From: Labilithrix sp. | GTDB taxonomy: Bacteria > Myxococcota_A > Polyangia > Polyangiales > Polyangiaceae | Direction of reading: 5' to 3' | Length of the DNA stretch: 64,000 nt | NCBI GenBank assembly: GCA_019637225.1 | Contig: JAHBWC010000042.1 | Span: forward strand, 1-64,000 | Shown here: piece after piece, positions 42,362 through 51,546 of the stretch | Numbering within the stretch: position 1 is the stretch's first letter | Layout: every line of letters begins with the position of its first letter | Position numbers and translations under genes: made by a program | Notes under the pieces: model-generated | Told to the model about the DNA's origin: nothing | Seen by the model: the letters and a program-made list of their open reading frames with translations, nothing else | The model's database searches: none

Positions 42362-44830
42362 TCAGGCTCTGACCTTCTCGCTCGCCGCGTCGTAGAGCGG
42401 CCTCAGCGAGGCGACGGCCGGGTAGCTCTTGCCCGCGATGTCGACCTCCCACGAGCCCGCGTCGAGGTACTTCTGATCGATCGGCTCGCCCGCGTCGATC
42501 ATCGCGAGGCCCACGGCCCCGCCGACCGTGAAGCCATACGAGGCCGCGCGGATGTAGCCGAGCGCCTTTCCGTTCCGCTTCACGATCTCCGCGTGGAAGA
42601 GGAGCGGCTCCGGATCCTTGACCAGGATCTGGACGATGCGCCGCGTGAGCGGCCCCTCGGCCTTCTTGGCGAGCACCGCCTCCTTGCCGAGGAAGCCGCC
42701 CGGCTTCGCGAGATCGAGGGCGAAGCCGAGCCCGGCCTCGAGGACCGAGTCGGTGTTGTCGATGTCGTGGCCGTAGTCGCGGTAGCCCTTCTCCATGCGG
42801 AGGCTCGCGAGCGACTTGAGGCCCGCGTGAACGAGACCGAAGCGCTCGCCCACCTCGACGAGGCGATCGTAGACGTGGGTCGCCTGCTCCGTCGGGACGT
42901 ACAGCTCGTAGCCGAGCTCGCCGAGGTACGTGATGCGCAGGCAAAGCGCGCGCGCGAAGCCGATGTCGATCTCGCGGGCGTCGCGGAACGCGAACGCCGC
43001 GTTCGACAGGTCGGTCGTCGTGATCGACTGCAAGAGCTCCCGCGAGCGGGGCCCCTGGACGTTGATCTGCGCGTAGGCGCTCGTCACGTCGGTCACGAAC
43101 GCGTGCGCGTCCTCGGGGAAACGCCGGCGCATCCACGTCTCGACGTGGCGGTGCGCGGTGTCGGACGCGACCACCATGAAGCGCTCGTCGTCGAGCTTCG
43201 TGACGGTGAGGTCCGCCTCGAGCTTGCCGGCCTCGTTCAGCCACTGCGTGTACGTGACGCGTCCGCTGTCGCCGTCGACGTTGCCTCCCGAGATCCAGTT
43301 CAGGAGACGCCCGGCGTCACGGCCCTGGACCATGAACTTCGCCATGAAGGACATGTCCATCAGCACGACGCCCTCGCGCGCCGCCTTGTGCTCGGCCGCC
43401 CAGTGCGAAAACCAGCTCTGCTTGCCCCACGACAGCGGGCCGGGGTCCGGGCTCGTGCCCGCGGGCGCGTACCAGTCGGCGCCCTCCCACCCGCTCACGT
43501 CGCGGAAGTACGCGCCGCGCGCGGCGAGCCGATCGTAGATGGCCGATTTCTTCGCGCCGCGCGCCGTCGTCATCGTGCGGGTCGGGTAGTGGCACTGGTA
43601 GACCATGCCGAGCGACTCGACGGTGCGCGTGCGGCGGTACTCCGGGTTCGACTGGTACGTGTGCAGGCGATCGATGTTGAAGCCGGTGACGTCGACGTCC
43701 GCCTGCCCGTTCATGATCCAGTGGGCCAGCACGCGACCGAGGCCGCCGCCGGTGAGAATGCCGATCGAGTTCAGCCCGGCGGCGACGAAGTAGTTCTTCA
43801 TCTCCGGCGCCTCGCCGACGCACGGCTGGAGATCGGGCGTGAAGCTCTCCGGCCCGCAGAAGAACTTCTTCACGCCGACCTCGAGCGTCGCCGGCACGCG
43901 CGACATCGCCCGCTCGACGTACGGCCCCATGCGATCCCAGTCGGGCGAGATCTCGCCGAACGAGAAGTCCTCCGGGACGCCCTCGACCTTCCACGGCGCG
44001 CAGATCGGCTCGAACAGACCCACCATCAGCCCGTCGACCTCGCGACGGATGTAGCCGTAGGAGCCGGGGTCCTCGAGCACGGGCCAGTTGCCGATGCCGG
44101 GGATCTTGTCCGTGATGAGGTAGTAGTGCTCGGCCGACTGGAGCGGGATGTTCACGCCCGACCGCGCGCCGAGCTGGCGCGCCCACATGCCCGCGCAGTT
44201 GACGACGAACTCGGCCTCGATATGCCCGTGCGTCGTGTCGACGCCGGTCACGCGACGGTGACCGCCGAGGCCCTTCGCCGTCACGTTCGTCACCGCCACG
44301 CCCTCGAGGATCGTGGCGCCCTGCATCTTCGCGCCCTTCGCGAGCGCCATCGTGATGTCGACCGGGTTCGCTTGCCCGTCCTCCTTCACGTAGAAGCCGG
44401 CGAGGATGTCGTCGACCTTCGCCAGCGGGAAGAGCTCCTTCACCTGACCGGGCCCGATCTCGTGGACGTCGATCCCGCAGTGACGGTTGAACGCCGAGAC
44501 GCGCCGGTACTCCTCGAGGCGGTCCTTCTCGCAGGCGACCTCGATGAAGCCGACCGGCTTGAAGCCCGACTCGAGCCCCGTCTCCGCCTCGAGGCGGCCG
44601 TAGAGGTCGCGCGTGTACTTGCGCATCTCCGTCGACGTCTCCGAGGTCGAGCCGAAGGTCACGATCAGTCCGGCGGCGTGCCAGGTCGTACCCGACGTGA
44701 GGCGGTCCCGTTCGAGGAGGACCACGTCCTTCCAGCCCATGTGGGCCAGGTGGTAGGCGACGGAGCAACCGATGATTCCGCCACCGATGACGACCACGCG
44801 CGCGTGCTTCGGCAAGACCTTCTCGGACAT
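42362..44830 (-). CDS. Dimethylglycine/sarcosine dehydrogenase-like flavoprotein with GcvT domain
   Basis: 822-aa FAD enzyme. The FAD-binding N-terminus VVVIGGGIIGCSVAYHLA, then SGTTWHAAGL, where His51 corresponds to the His that carries FAD covalently in dimethylglycine dehydrogenase. The oxidase domain spans about 1-430. The C-terminal half is GcvT (folate)-like: FMAKFMVQGRDAGRLLNWIS, SAYAQINVQGPRSRELLQ, ITYLGELGYELYVPTE, then LRMEKGYRDYGHDID and GGFLGKEAVL. This is the DMGDH/SARDH/PDPR plan that oxidatively demethylates N-methyl amino acids and passes the methyl group to tetrahydrofolate. Which N-methyl substrate is unknown. ATG 44830 is preferred over 44842. Confidence 0.9.
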   Translation of the reverse strand: MSEKVLPKHARVVVIGGGIIGCSVAYHLAHMGWKDVVLLERDRLTSGTTWHAAGLIVTFGSTSETSTEMRKYTRDLYGRLEAETGLESGFKPVGFIEVACEKDRLEEYRRVSAFNRHCGIDVHEIGPGQVKELFPLAKVDDILAGFYVKEDGQANPVDITMALAKGAKMQGATILEGVAVTNVTAKGLGGHRRVTGVDTTHGHIEAEFVVNCAGMWARQLGARSGVNIPLQSAEHYYLITDKIPGIGNWPVLEDPGSYGYIRREVDGLMVGLFEPICAPWKVEGVPEDFSFGEISPDWDRMGPYVERAMSRVPATLEVGVKKFFCGPESFTPDLQPCVGEAPEMKNYFVAAGLNSIGILTGGGLGRVLAHWIMNGQADVDVTGFNIDRLHTYQSNPEYRRTRTVESLGMVYQCHYPTRTMTTARGAKKSAIYDRLAARGAYFRDVSGWEGADWYAPAGTSPDPGPLSWGKQSWFSHWAAEHKAAREGVVLMDMSFMAKFMVQGRDAGRLLNWISGGNVDGDSGRVTYTQWLNEAGKLEADLTVTKLDDERFMVVASDTAHRHVETWMRRRFPEDAHAFVTDVTSAYAQINVQGPRSRELLQSITTTDLSNAAFAFRDAREIDIGFARALCLRITYLGELGYELYVPTEQATHVYDRLVEVGERFGLVHAGLKSLASLRMEKGYRDYGHDIDNTDSVLEAGLGFALDLAKPGGFLGKEAVLAKKAEGPLTRRIVQILVKDPEPLLFHAEIVKRNGKALGYIRAASYGFTVGGAVGLAMIDAGEPIDQKYLDAGSWEVDIAGKSYPAVASLRPLYDAASEKVRA

Positions 44831-45037
44831 CGCGCTCACCATACTCGCGTTCCGGCCGGCGTCGAGTGCGTGCTCCCGTCCGCGCCTCCTTCCGCGACGG
44901 CGGCCAGGGCCTGCCGCCGCTGAGCCGCAGGCACGTCCGCCGACGGCGAAGCGCGATCTCCGGCTCCGGCGCGCCGCCCTCGACGGCGCCGCTCGGCTGT
45001 AAGGTCGCCCGCCGACCCGGCGTTGTCCGACGGCAAC

Positions 45038-45517
45038 ATGCGCGGATCCACCCCTCCCCCGTCGGGCATCGTGGTCTCGTGTCTGGCCCTGGGCCTCTTG
45101 CTCGTCGCGGGCTGCACCCCGCCACGGTTGCCCGCCGCGGCGGTCGCCCCGCCGGCCCCCGGAGAGACGCCGGCGGCCGAGGCCCCGAGCGTCGCCGCGG
45201 AGGACGGCGGAGCTCCGGCCATGGACCCGGTCCCCAAGGTGATCCGCCGGATCGCCGCCGAGCAGAAGGAGCTCGTCGAGCAGAGCCAGGCGATGGCGAG
45301 CGAGCTCCGCGACGCGCGCGGGCGCCCTCGAGCGCTCGCCGAAGCGAACGAGCTCGCGTCGGAGCTCGCGCGGCTCTCGGCGGCCGTCGACGGAGCCGAC
45401 AGCGACACGCTCGACGCGCTGGTGAGCCAGCTCGGGCTCCTCGACACGCGGATCTCGCTCCTCCACGAGAAGCTCCGCACGGCAACCGACCGCACGACCG
45501 CGGTGCTCGTGGAGTGA
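45038..45517 (+). CDS. Coiled-coil lipoprotein, unknown function
   Basis: 159 aa from ATG 45038: signal sequence GIVVSCLALGLLLVAGC with lipobox VAGC, Pro/Ala linker, then a helical coiled-coil region (KVIRRIAAEQKELVEQSQAM to ISLLHEKLRTATDRTTA) with a regular hydrophobic pattern. A TTG at 45023 is in frame but unneeded. No family. It is probably an outer-membrane-anchored periplasmic coiled coil. Confidence 0.7.
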   Translation: MRGSTPPPSGIVVSCLALGLLLVAGCTPPRLPAAAVAPPAPGETPAAEAPSVAAEDGGAPAMDPVPKVIRRIAAEQKELVEQSQAMASELRDARGRPRALAEANELASELARLSAAVDGADSDTLDALVSQLGLLDTRISLLHEKLRTATDRTTAVLVE

Positions 45518-45941
45518 GGCGGCGCGAGTCGGCCGCCCGCGTCGGCGCTCGATCGTCGCCGCACGCGCTGCGATGCCCGTCTTCGTGACGGACGTGCACC
45601 TGAGGGCACGATCGCGTCACGGATCGATCGCAGCGTCCGGAGCTGCGCTCCCCGTCACCGCGCTCGCGCTCGTCGAGCGGCCGCACCCGCCGAGGCGAGC
45701 GCAGCCGTCTCGAGCCCTTCCCTCTCCTCTGATCGGAGCGCGTGCAGCGATCGCGGCCGCCGCCGCGCCGCCCCACGGCACGAGCCGCCCCTCGGCCGTG
45801 GAACGGCGGATGCTTCGCGGGCCGACGCGGCGTCGAACATCACGGTCCCGACCTCGCCCCTCCGAGAACGCAGGGACGAGCACGAGATCGCCGATGCTCC
45901 TCCTGAACGCCGGTACGGGACTTCCAACGGAGGGTGTGGAC
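45518..45941. other. Gene-free region
   Basis: About 425 bp between the coiled-coil lipoprotein and the BON lipoprotein. Frames across it are Arg/Pro-rich without a plausible start and look like chance frames. It should hold the BON-gene promoter; I see no convincing motif. Confidence 0.55.
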
Positions 45942-46652
45942 ATGAGGAAAGCCATTGTTGTCTCGCTCGGGGCGCTCGCCCTCATGGCGTGCTCGAAAGA
46001 GAGGCAGCCGATCGAGAACGCTGGGATCACGACGACGCGCGGCGCCGAGCAGCAGCAGCCGACGGCCAGCGTCGAAGAAGTGCGGACGATCCTGATCGAG
46101 AAGCGGCCGGGCTCCGCCGAGGACATCAACGCGCTCATCATCAGCAGCCAGGGCGGAATCATCACGCTCAAGGGAAAGGTCATGGACGAGGCGACCCACG
46201 CCGACCTCGTGAACCGCGTGCGCGCGATGCGCAACGTTCGCGGCGTCCGGGACGAGCTCGAGGTCGGCAAGAAGACCGCCGCGGCGCAACACCCGGCTCA
46301 CGGCGAACAGTACGGCACGACCACGACGACCGGCGGCACGCTGCCGTCGCAGCCGGGCCACGAGAAGGACAAGGGCACGACGGGCGGGACCATGCACCAG
46401 CAGCAAGGTCACGAGAAGGACACGACCGCGGCGTCGAAGAGCGACGCCGTCCGAAAGTCGATGGAGAAGGCCCATCCCGGATCGCAGGCCGTCATCCACG
46501 CGCTGACGATCACCGACGACGGGCAGATCGTGACCCTCAGCGGCACGGTGCCGGACGAGACCACGCACCAGCGCCTCCTCAAGAGCGCGAAGGACACGCC
46601 AGGCGTGAAGAGCGTCAAGGACGACCTGAAGGTCGAGGCACACAAGAAGTAG
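45942..46652 (+). CDS. BON-domain lipoprotein
   Basis: 236 aa with signal sequence VVSLGALALMAC (lipobox LMAC) and two BON-like domains: residues about 44-110 (GGIITLKGKVMDEATHADLV, NVRGVRDELEV) and about 160-234 (GQIVTLSGTVPDETTHQRLL, GVKSVKDDLKV). A Gly/Thr/His/Gln-rich linker with GHEKDKGTTGG-like units joins them. BON domains bind phospholipid and often stabilise the envelope under osmotic stress (OsmY-like). GGAGGG precedes the ATG at a slightly long distance. Standing alone; likely periplasmic. Confidence 0.85.
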   Translation: MRKAIVVSLGALALMACSKERQPIENAGITTTRGAEQQQPTASVEEVRTILIEKRPGSAEDINALIISSQGGIITLKGKVMDEATHADLVNRVRAMRNVRGVRDELEVGKKTAAAQHPAHGEQYGTTTTTGGTLPSQPGHEKDKGTTGGTMHQQQGHEKDTTAASKSDAVRKSMEKAHPGSQAVIHALTITDDGQIVTLSGTVPDETTHQRLLKSAKDTPGVKSVKDDLKVEAHKK

Positions 46653-46835
46653 TCGTGCCGCCCGTCCGCGCGCGAGCCGGCGTGATCCGTGGCGGATCGC
46701 GACCGGCTCGTGGTGCTGTGGCGGTGACGGCTCGGTCGTGCACCTCCCCGCGGCTGGTCGCGACGCCTCGAATTTGGGTAATCTCGGCAGCCCCGTGCAG
46801 CCTTCGGCGGCGCACGGCCCTCGAATCGGCTGCGC

Positions 46836-48638
46836 GTGCGACGACGACGATCCTCAACGGCACATGGGCCTCGCGGGCGCGCGTACGTCGCGGGCGCCGT
46901 CCTCCTGGCGACGGCGACGCAGGCGCCCGCCGCCTCGGCCGACGAGTCGCCGGCGTCCGTCACCGTCGCCTACTCCCGCTACGAGCTCGCGGCGATCCAG
47001 GGCGCCGAGCGGCTGCTCGGCGCCCGTGTCGATCCGAACGCCGAGGGGAAGCTCGTCGAGAGCGTCGAGACGGTGCGCCTCGATCCGATCGAAAAGAAAG
47101 ATCCCGCGCCGCTCGCGCTGAACGCCGTCCACGTCACGACGAAGGAGGAGGTGATCCTCCACGAGGTGCTCCTCCGCGTCGGCGCCCCGTACCACAAGGT
47201 CACCGCCGACGAGAGCGCCCGGAACATCCGGCGGTTCATGAAGGTGTCGGTCGTCGCGGTCGTGCCGATGACGGGGAGCGCCCCCGATCGCGTCCGCCTC
47301 GTGGTGATCACGAAGGACGTCTGGAGCCTCATCGCCGACGTCGACTTCCACGTCACCCCCGGCGGCATCGAGCACATGATGCTCGAGCTCGAGGAGACGA
47401 ACCTGTTCGGCCGTCAGGTCGAGCTGTCGACCCACGCCATCATCCAGCCCGAGAGCGTCGCGTTCGGCGGCGCCTACGTCGCGCCTCGCTTCTTCGGCCG
47501 GTGGCTCTCCTTCCACGCCGAGAGCAACATCATCATCAACCGCCGGAGCGGCGATCCGGAGGGGAGCTTCGGCGACGCGCGCATCGAGCGCCCGCTCTTC
47601 TCGACCCGCACGAACTGGGCGTGGAACACGGGGATCTACTGGCGTGACGAGGTGCACCGTCGCTACACGAACGCCGCGGTGGCGACGTTCGACGGCAGCG
47701 TGCCCTGGGTCTACCGCGCGCGACGCATCGAGTACCAGGCCGGCGCGACGCGCTCGTTCGGCTGGGCGCGCAAGAACGACTTCACCCTGGGCGCGTCGAT
47801 CGCGCGGGACGTCTACCGCGTCCCGGACCAGCCCGACCTCGACCCGGAGGCCGTCGCGCGCTTCAGCCGCGCGGCCGTGCCGGTCGGCGAAGCGCGGACG
47901 ATGCCCTTCGTCCAGTGGCGCACGTACGCCAACGACTTTCTCCGGATCGTCGACTTCGAGACGCTCGCCCTGCAGGAGGACTACCGCCTCGGCTACGACC
48001 TCGTCGTCCGCGGCTACCCGATCGCGCGGGCGCTCGGCTCGACCCGCGATCTCGCCGGCCTTCGCCTCGGGGCGGTCTACACGCTCGCGCTCGGCGACGG
48101 CTTCGTCCGCGCGCTCCTCGACTCCACCACCGAGGCCGAGACCCATCGCATCTCGGACGCCTGGCTGAGCGGCGAGCTCCGGATCGTGAGCCCACGCACG
48201 CCGATCGGCCGTCTGATCTTCGACGCCGCCGGGACGAACCGCTGGCGCAACTACTTGAACCGGCTCTCGTACCTCGGCGGCGAGGATCGGCTGCGCGGGT
48301 GGCCGACGCGCCACTTCGTCGGCAAGAACGTGTTCGCCATGAACGTCGAGCTCCGGACGCGGCCCATCGAGCTCTTCGCCGTCCAGCTCGGCGGCGCGCT
48401 CTTCTACGACAACGGGCGCGCGTTCAACGGCTCGTTCGAGGAGATCTCGCCCGCGCACTCCGTCGGGGCCGGCTTCCGCATCGTCTTCCCGCAGCTCGAT
48501 CGCTCCGTGATCCGCGGCGACTTCGGCTTCCCGGTGACCACCGGCGGGTTGCCTCCGGGCGTGATGCCGATGTCGTTCTACTTCTCGTTCGGCCAGGCCT
48601 TCCGCGCGACGCACATGGTCCCGCCGTTCGGCCCGTGA
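46836..48638 (+). CDS. Omp85/BamA-like outer-membrane protein with POTRA
   Basis: 600 aa. Signal peptide (AYVAGAVLLATATQAPAASA), a single POTRA-like unit (about 95-170: ALNAVHVTTKEEVILHEVLL, RNIRRFMKVSVVAVVP), then a long barrel (about 175-600). The barrel has the alternating aromatic strands typical of 16-strand Omp85/TpsB proteins (WLSFHAESNIIINRRSGDPE; FAVQLGGALFYDNGRAFNGS; FRIVFPQLDRSVIRGDFGF). The conserved turn near FRGYGxxRxxG appears as GGEDRLRGWPTRHFVG. Full BamA has five POTRA domains, so this is a reduced relative, like other myxobacterial and Tamb/patatin-associated barrels. Start is GTG 46836. Confidence 0.84.
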   Translation: MRRRRSSTAHGPRGRAYVAGAVLLATATQAPAASADESPASVTVAYSRYELAAIQGAERLLGARVDPNAEGKLVESVETVRLDPIEKKDPAPLALNAVHVTTKEEVILHEVLLRVGAPYHKVTADESARNIRRFMKVSVVAVVPMTGSAPDRVRLVVITKDVWSLIADVDFHVTPGGIEHMMLELEETNLFGRQVELSTHAIIQPESVAFGGAYVAPRFFGRWLSFHAESNIIINRRSGDPEGSFGDARIERPLFSTRTNWAWNTGIYWRDEVHRRYTNAAVATFDGSVPWVYRARRIEYQAGATRSFGWARKNDFTLGASIARDVYRVPDQPDLDPEAVARFSRAAVPVGEARTMPFVQWRTYANDFLRIVDFETLALQEDYRLGYDLVVRGYPIARALGSTRDLAGLRLGAVYTLALGDGFVRALLDSTTEAETHRISDAWLSGELRIVSPRTPIGRLIFDAAGTNRWRNYLNRLSYLGGEDRLRGWPTRHFVGKNVFAMNVELRTRPIELFAVQLGGALFYDNGRAFNGSFEEISPAHSVGAGFRIVFPQLDRSVIRGDFGFPVTTGGLPPGVMPMSFYFSFGQAFRATHMVPPFGP

Positions 48639-48678
48639 GGGCGCGCAGCGGGCGTGGCTCGGCCGCTCGTCGCGCGCC

Positions 48679-49374
48679 TCAGACCGGCGCCGGGGTTCCG
48701 CTACGGCTCGCCGCGCGCGCCGCGCGCGCTTCCGGCGATCGCGCGTCGCGTTTTGCGCGGCGCACGAGGTTGCTATCGCGCTTCGATCGATTGGCGCTCT
48801 TGCGAGTCGACTTCCGCGACGGCCGGGTCGCCGACGTCTCGCGCGCCGAGGTCGCCTGCGCCTGCCGCCGCGTCTTGTGGATGTGGCGACCACGCATCGG
48901 GTTGGCAGTCTTGACCGCGCGCGGGGTGGAATGCCTCAGCTCCTCGTCCGCGCGCTCGGACGCCGCCTCGCTCTCCTCCTCCTCGGCGGCCTCGCTCGCG
49001 CCGCGGCTCACCTCGATGCTCTTCGCCTTTCGGCGCAAGGTCTTGTGCTTCTTGCCTTCGACGCTCGCCACCTCGCGTCGTACGGCGCCGTCGACGGCGT
49101 CCACGGCGAGCTCGACCGCCTCGAGCACGTGGGCGGCGCGACCGTCGACGAAGAACTTCGGCGCGGCGCTCGCTGCCTTCGACATCCCGACCTCGACGCG
49201 GCATGTCCAGTCGAGCTTGCCGCTCGAATTGAGCAGCTGAGCCAGCCGAACGCCGACCCGGCGAAGGTGTTTCGCATATTTCTCGAGGCGCGTTCGTACG
49301 AGCCCCAGGGCGTACCTCTCGGCCGTCGTCGGGCGCTCCGCGCGCGAGTACAGGTGGGTTTCGAAATCGTGCAT
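48679..49374 (-). CDS. HPF/RaiA-like ribosome-associated protein with basic tail
   Basis: 231 aa. Residues about 25-120 resemble the ribosome hibernation/RaiA (sigma54 modulation) family: VRTRLEKYAKHLRRVGVRLA, LDWTCRVEVGMSKA, AAHVLEAVELAVDAVDGAVR. The C-terminal half lacks the HPF dimerisation domain and is a Ser/Ala/Lys/Arg-rich tail (RRQAQATSARETSATRPSRKSTRKSANRSK not quoted in full), with an acidic patch near 140. Such a tail could bind rRNA. ATG 49374 fits; a hairpin separates it from the aldo/keto reductase gene upstream. Confidence 0.72.
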   Translation of the reverse strand: MHDFETHLYSRAERPTTAERYALGLVRTRLEKYAKHLRRVGVRLAQLLNSSGKLDWTCRVEVGMSKAASAAPKFFVDGRAAHVLEAVELAVDAVDGAVRREVASVEGKKHKTLRRKAKSIEVSRGASEAAEEEESEAASERADEELRHSTPRAVKTANPMRGRHIHKTRRQAQATSARETSATRPSRKSTRKSANRSKRDSNLVRRAKRDARSPEARAARAASRSGTPAPV

Positions 49375-49398
49375 GCTCGAGACGATGCACGCGCCGTT

Positions 49399-49419
49399 CC
49401 CGCTCGCAGAGCGAGCGGG
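49399..49419 (-). terminator. Perfect hairpin between co-directional genes
   Basis: CCCGCTCGC-AGA-GCGAGCGGG, 9-bp stem with a three-base loop, between the aldo/keto reductase stop and the HPF-like start on the minus strand. There is no T-tract, so it may be a weak terminator or an mRNA stability element. Confidence 0.55.
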
Positions 49420-49431
49420 ACGGACTCCGCG

Positions 49432-50466
49432 TCAGCCCTTCGTCTGGGGGACGCGCGCCTCGCGGTTCTGGAACGCGACCATCCAGCCGGGGTACTCCGG
49501 CGGGAGCGCGCTCGCCTCGTCGAGGAGCTTCACGTGCTCCGACGCGAGCGTGACGTCCGCGGCCGCGAGGTTGTCGGTGAGCTGCTCGCGCGTCTTCGCG
49601 CCGATGATGATGCTCGTCACGAACGGCCGCGTGAGCTGCCACGCCAGCGCGACGCGCGCGACCGAGTTGCCCGTCGCCTCGGAGACCTTGCGAAGGGCGC
49701 CGAGCACCTGGGGCAGACGACCCCGATCGACCGGCGGGAAGTCGAACGACGTCCGCCGCGCGCCCTCCGGCCCCGGCTTGTCCGGGTCGAACTTTCCCGA
49801 GAGCAGACCGCCCGCGAGCGGGCTCCACGGCAAGATCGCGAGCTTCTGATCCTCTGCGAGCGGGACGATCTCGCGCTCGATGTCGCGCCCGGCGATCGAG
49901 TAGTAGACCTGCGCGCTCTCGAACCGCGCGAGGCCGTTCGCGTCCGCGAAGGCGATCGCCTTCATCGCGAGCCAGGCCGGCAGGTTGCTGAAGCCGACGT
50001 AACGCACCTTGCCGGCGCGGACGACGTCATCGAGCGCGCGCACCGTCTCCTCGATCGGCGTCGCCGGATCGACGCCGTGGATCTGGTAGAGGTCCACGTG
50101 GTCGAGGCCGAGCCGCGCGAGGCTCGCGTCGATGCTCGCGAGGATGTGCGCGCGCGAGAGCCCGACCTGGTTCGGCCCTGGCCCCATGCGACCGCGGACC
50201 TTGGTCGCGACCACGACCTGGTCGCGCGGACGACCGAGCGCCCGGAGCGCGGCGCCGAGGAGCTTCTCCGACTCGCCCTCCGAATAGACGTTGGCCGTGT
50301 CGATGAAGTTCACGCCGGCGTCGAGCGCCGTACCGACGATGGCCTCGACCTCCGTCGTACCGAGCTTGCCGACGACCTCCCAGAAGCCCTTGCCGCCGAA
50401 CGTCATCGCGCCGAGGCAGAGCTCCGACACGTACAGCCCCGTGTTGCCCAGTACGTTGAATCGCAT
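49432..50466 (-). CDS. Aldo/keto reductase
   Basis: 344-aa NADPH-dependent reductase of the AKR (YajO/Gfo-type) group: FRNxxLGNTGLYVSELCLG-like start, catalytic Asp56, Tyr61 (ANVYSEG), Lys89 (ATKVRG) and His130 (LYQIHG), GFSNLPAW, and ILPWSPLAGGLLSGKF. SIIIGAKTREQLTDNL is the usual cofactor-binding end. Probably soluble and monofunctional, acting on a small carbonyl. It lies 80 bp beyond the transglutaminase stop, so read-through is possible but there is no functional link. Confidence 0.93.
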   Translation of the reverse strand: MRFNVLGNTGLYVSELCLGAMTFGGKGFWEVVGKLGTTEVEAIVGTALDAGVNFIDTANVYSEGESEKLLGAALRALGRPRDQVVVATKVRGRMGPGPNQVGLSRAHILASIDASLARLGLDHVDLYQIHGVDPATPIEETVRALDDVVRAGKVRYVGFSNLPAWLAMKAIAFADANGLARFESAQVYYSIAGRDIEREIVPLAEDQKLAILPWSPLAGGLLSGKFDPDKPGPEGARRTSFDFPPVDRGRLPQVLGALRKVSEATGNSVARVALAWQLTRPFVTSIIIGAKTREQLTDNLAAADVTLASEHVKLLDEASALPPEYPGWMVAFQNREARVPQTKG

Positions 50467-50547
50467 GTTGCCTCCGTTGGACCTCTCCGATGCACCCTAC
50501 GCCGCGCGCGTTGCGCGAGCCACCCCAGCCGCTCGGCGACGTGCGGC

Positions 50548-51546
50548 TCAGGCCCGCGACGAGGCGGGGACGAAGGGCTCGCCGAAGACCTTCTCGTACT
50601 CGTCTACGGGCGTCACGGTCACTGCGATGTCGAGCTCGTGGTCGCCGCCGCCGAGCAGCACGCCGCGGAGCGGAATGACGTCGTCGTAGTCGCGGCCCCA
50701 GCCGAGCGTCACGTGCTCCAGCGACGGGAAGAGCCCGTTCGTCGGATCCGCGTCCACCCAGCCGTAGCCCGGACAGTACACGGAGACCCACGCGTGCGAC
50801 GCGTCGGCGCCGACGAGGCGCGGCCGCCCCGGCGGCGGGTGCGTGAGGAGGTAGCCGCTCACGTAGCGCGCGGCGAGCCCGATCGATCGCAGGCACGACA
50901 GCATCAGGTGCGCGAAGTCCTGGCAGACGCCGCGGCGTCGCTCGAAGACCTCCATCACCGGCGTCGAGACCGTCGTGGCCTTGGGATCGAACGTGAGCTC
51001 CTCGTGGATCCGGTTCATCAGCGCGCGGACGCCGGCCATGAGCGGCGCGCCGGGCGGAAAGCACGCGCTCGTCCACGCGGCGAGCTCGCGCTTGTTCCGT
51101 ACGCGCGAGGACTCGAACAGGAAGCGCGACGCCTCGAGGTCGGCCGGATCCGGCGCGCGCCCCGCGCGGTAGGCGAGCCGCGCCCGCACCTCGTCCCACG
51201 GCGGCGTGGAGGCGTCGTCCGGGTAGACGCGCGCCGTCACGTCGACCCACGACTCGGCGTGCACGAGGAGCGACGCGTGGTCGTCCTCGATGCAGAAGGA
51301 CATGAGCGGGTTGCCGAACGCGTCGTCTCCGACGGACAGGATCTCCGGCTCGGGCGCGATCCGGAGCTCGTGGGAGCGACAGGTCTGCCACTCGAGCGCG
51401 CGCGGCGACAGGTGGACGATCTGACGCGAGAGGCCGACGGGCTGGTCGTACGCGTAGCTGGTCTCGTGGACGACGACGTAGCTCCGCGTCGTGCTCGTCG
51501 AGGCGGACGGCGCCGGCGGAGCGACGGTGACGGGCGGCGTGCTCAT
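50548..51546 (-). CDS. Bacterial transglutaminase-like protein
   Basis: 332 aa. N-terminal bacterial transglutaminase beta domain (about 22-125, YVVVHETSYAYDQPVGLSRQ) and the transglutaminase/protease-like core with Cys208 (GVCQDFAHL), His251 (ASHAWVSVY) and Asp267 (WVDADPTNG) in the expected order. The core could hydrolyse, transfer or ligate amides. It has no signal peptide, so it is cytosolic. Its ATG overlaps the stop of the ATP-grasp/alpha-E gene (ATGA). It is last in the three-gene operon from 57428, and a co-occurring partner type in many bacteria. Confidence 0.93.
   Translation of the reverse strand: MSTPPVTVAPPAPSASTSTTRSYVVVHETSYAYDQPVGLSRQIVHLSPRALEWQTCRSHELRIAPEPEILSVGDDAFGNPLMSFCIEDDHASLLVHAESWVDVTARVYPDDASTPPWDEVRARLAYRAGRAPDPADLEASRFLFESSRVRNKRELAAWTSACFPPGAPLMAGVRALMNRIHEELTFDPKATTVSTPVMEVFERRRGVCQDFAHLMLSCLRSIGLAARYVSGYLLTHPPPGRPRLVGADASHAWVSVYCPGYGWVDADPTNGLFPSLEHVTLGWGRDYDDVIPLRGVLLGGGDHELDIAVTVTPVDEYEKVFGEPFVPASSRA

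Noticed and set aside
46684-46698. GATCCG-TGG-CGGATC hairpin after the BON gene as a terminator
   Set aside because: The stem is only 6 bp, there is no T-tract, and it lies 30 bp beyond the stop; too weak to call.
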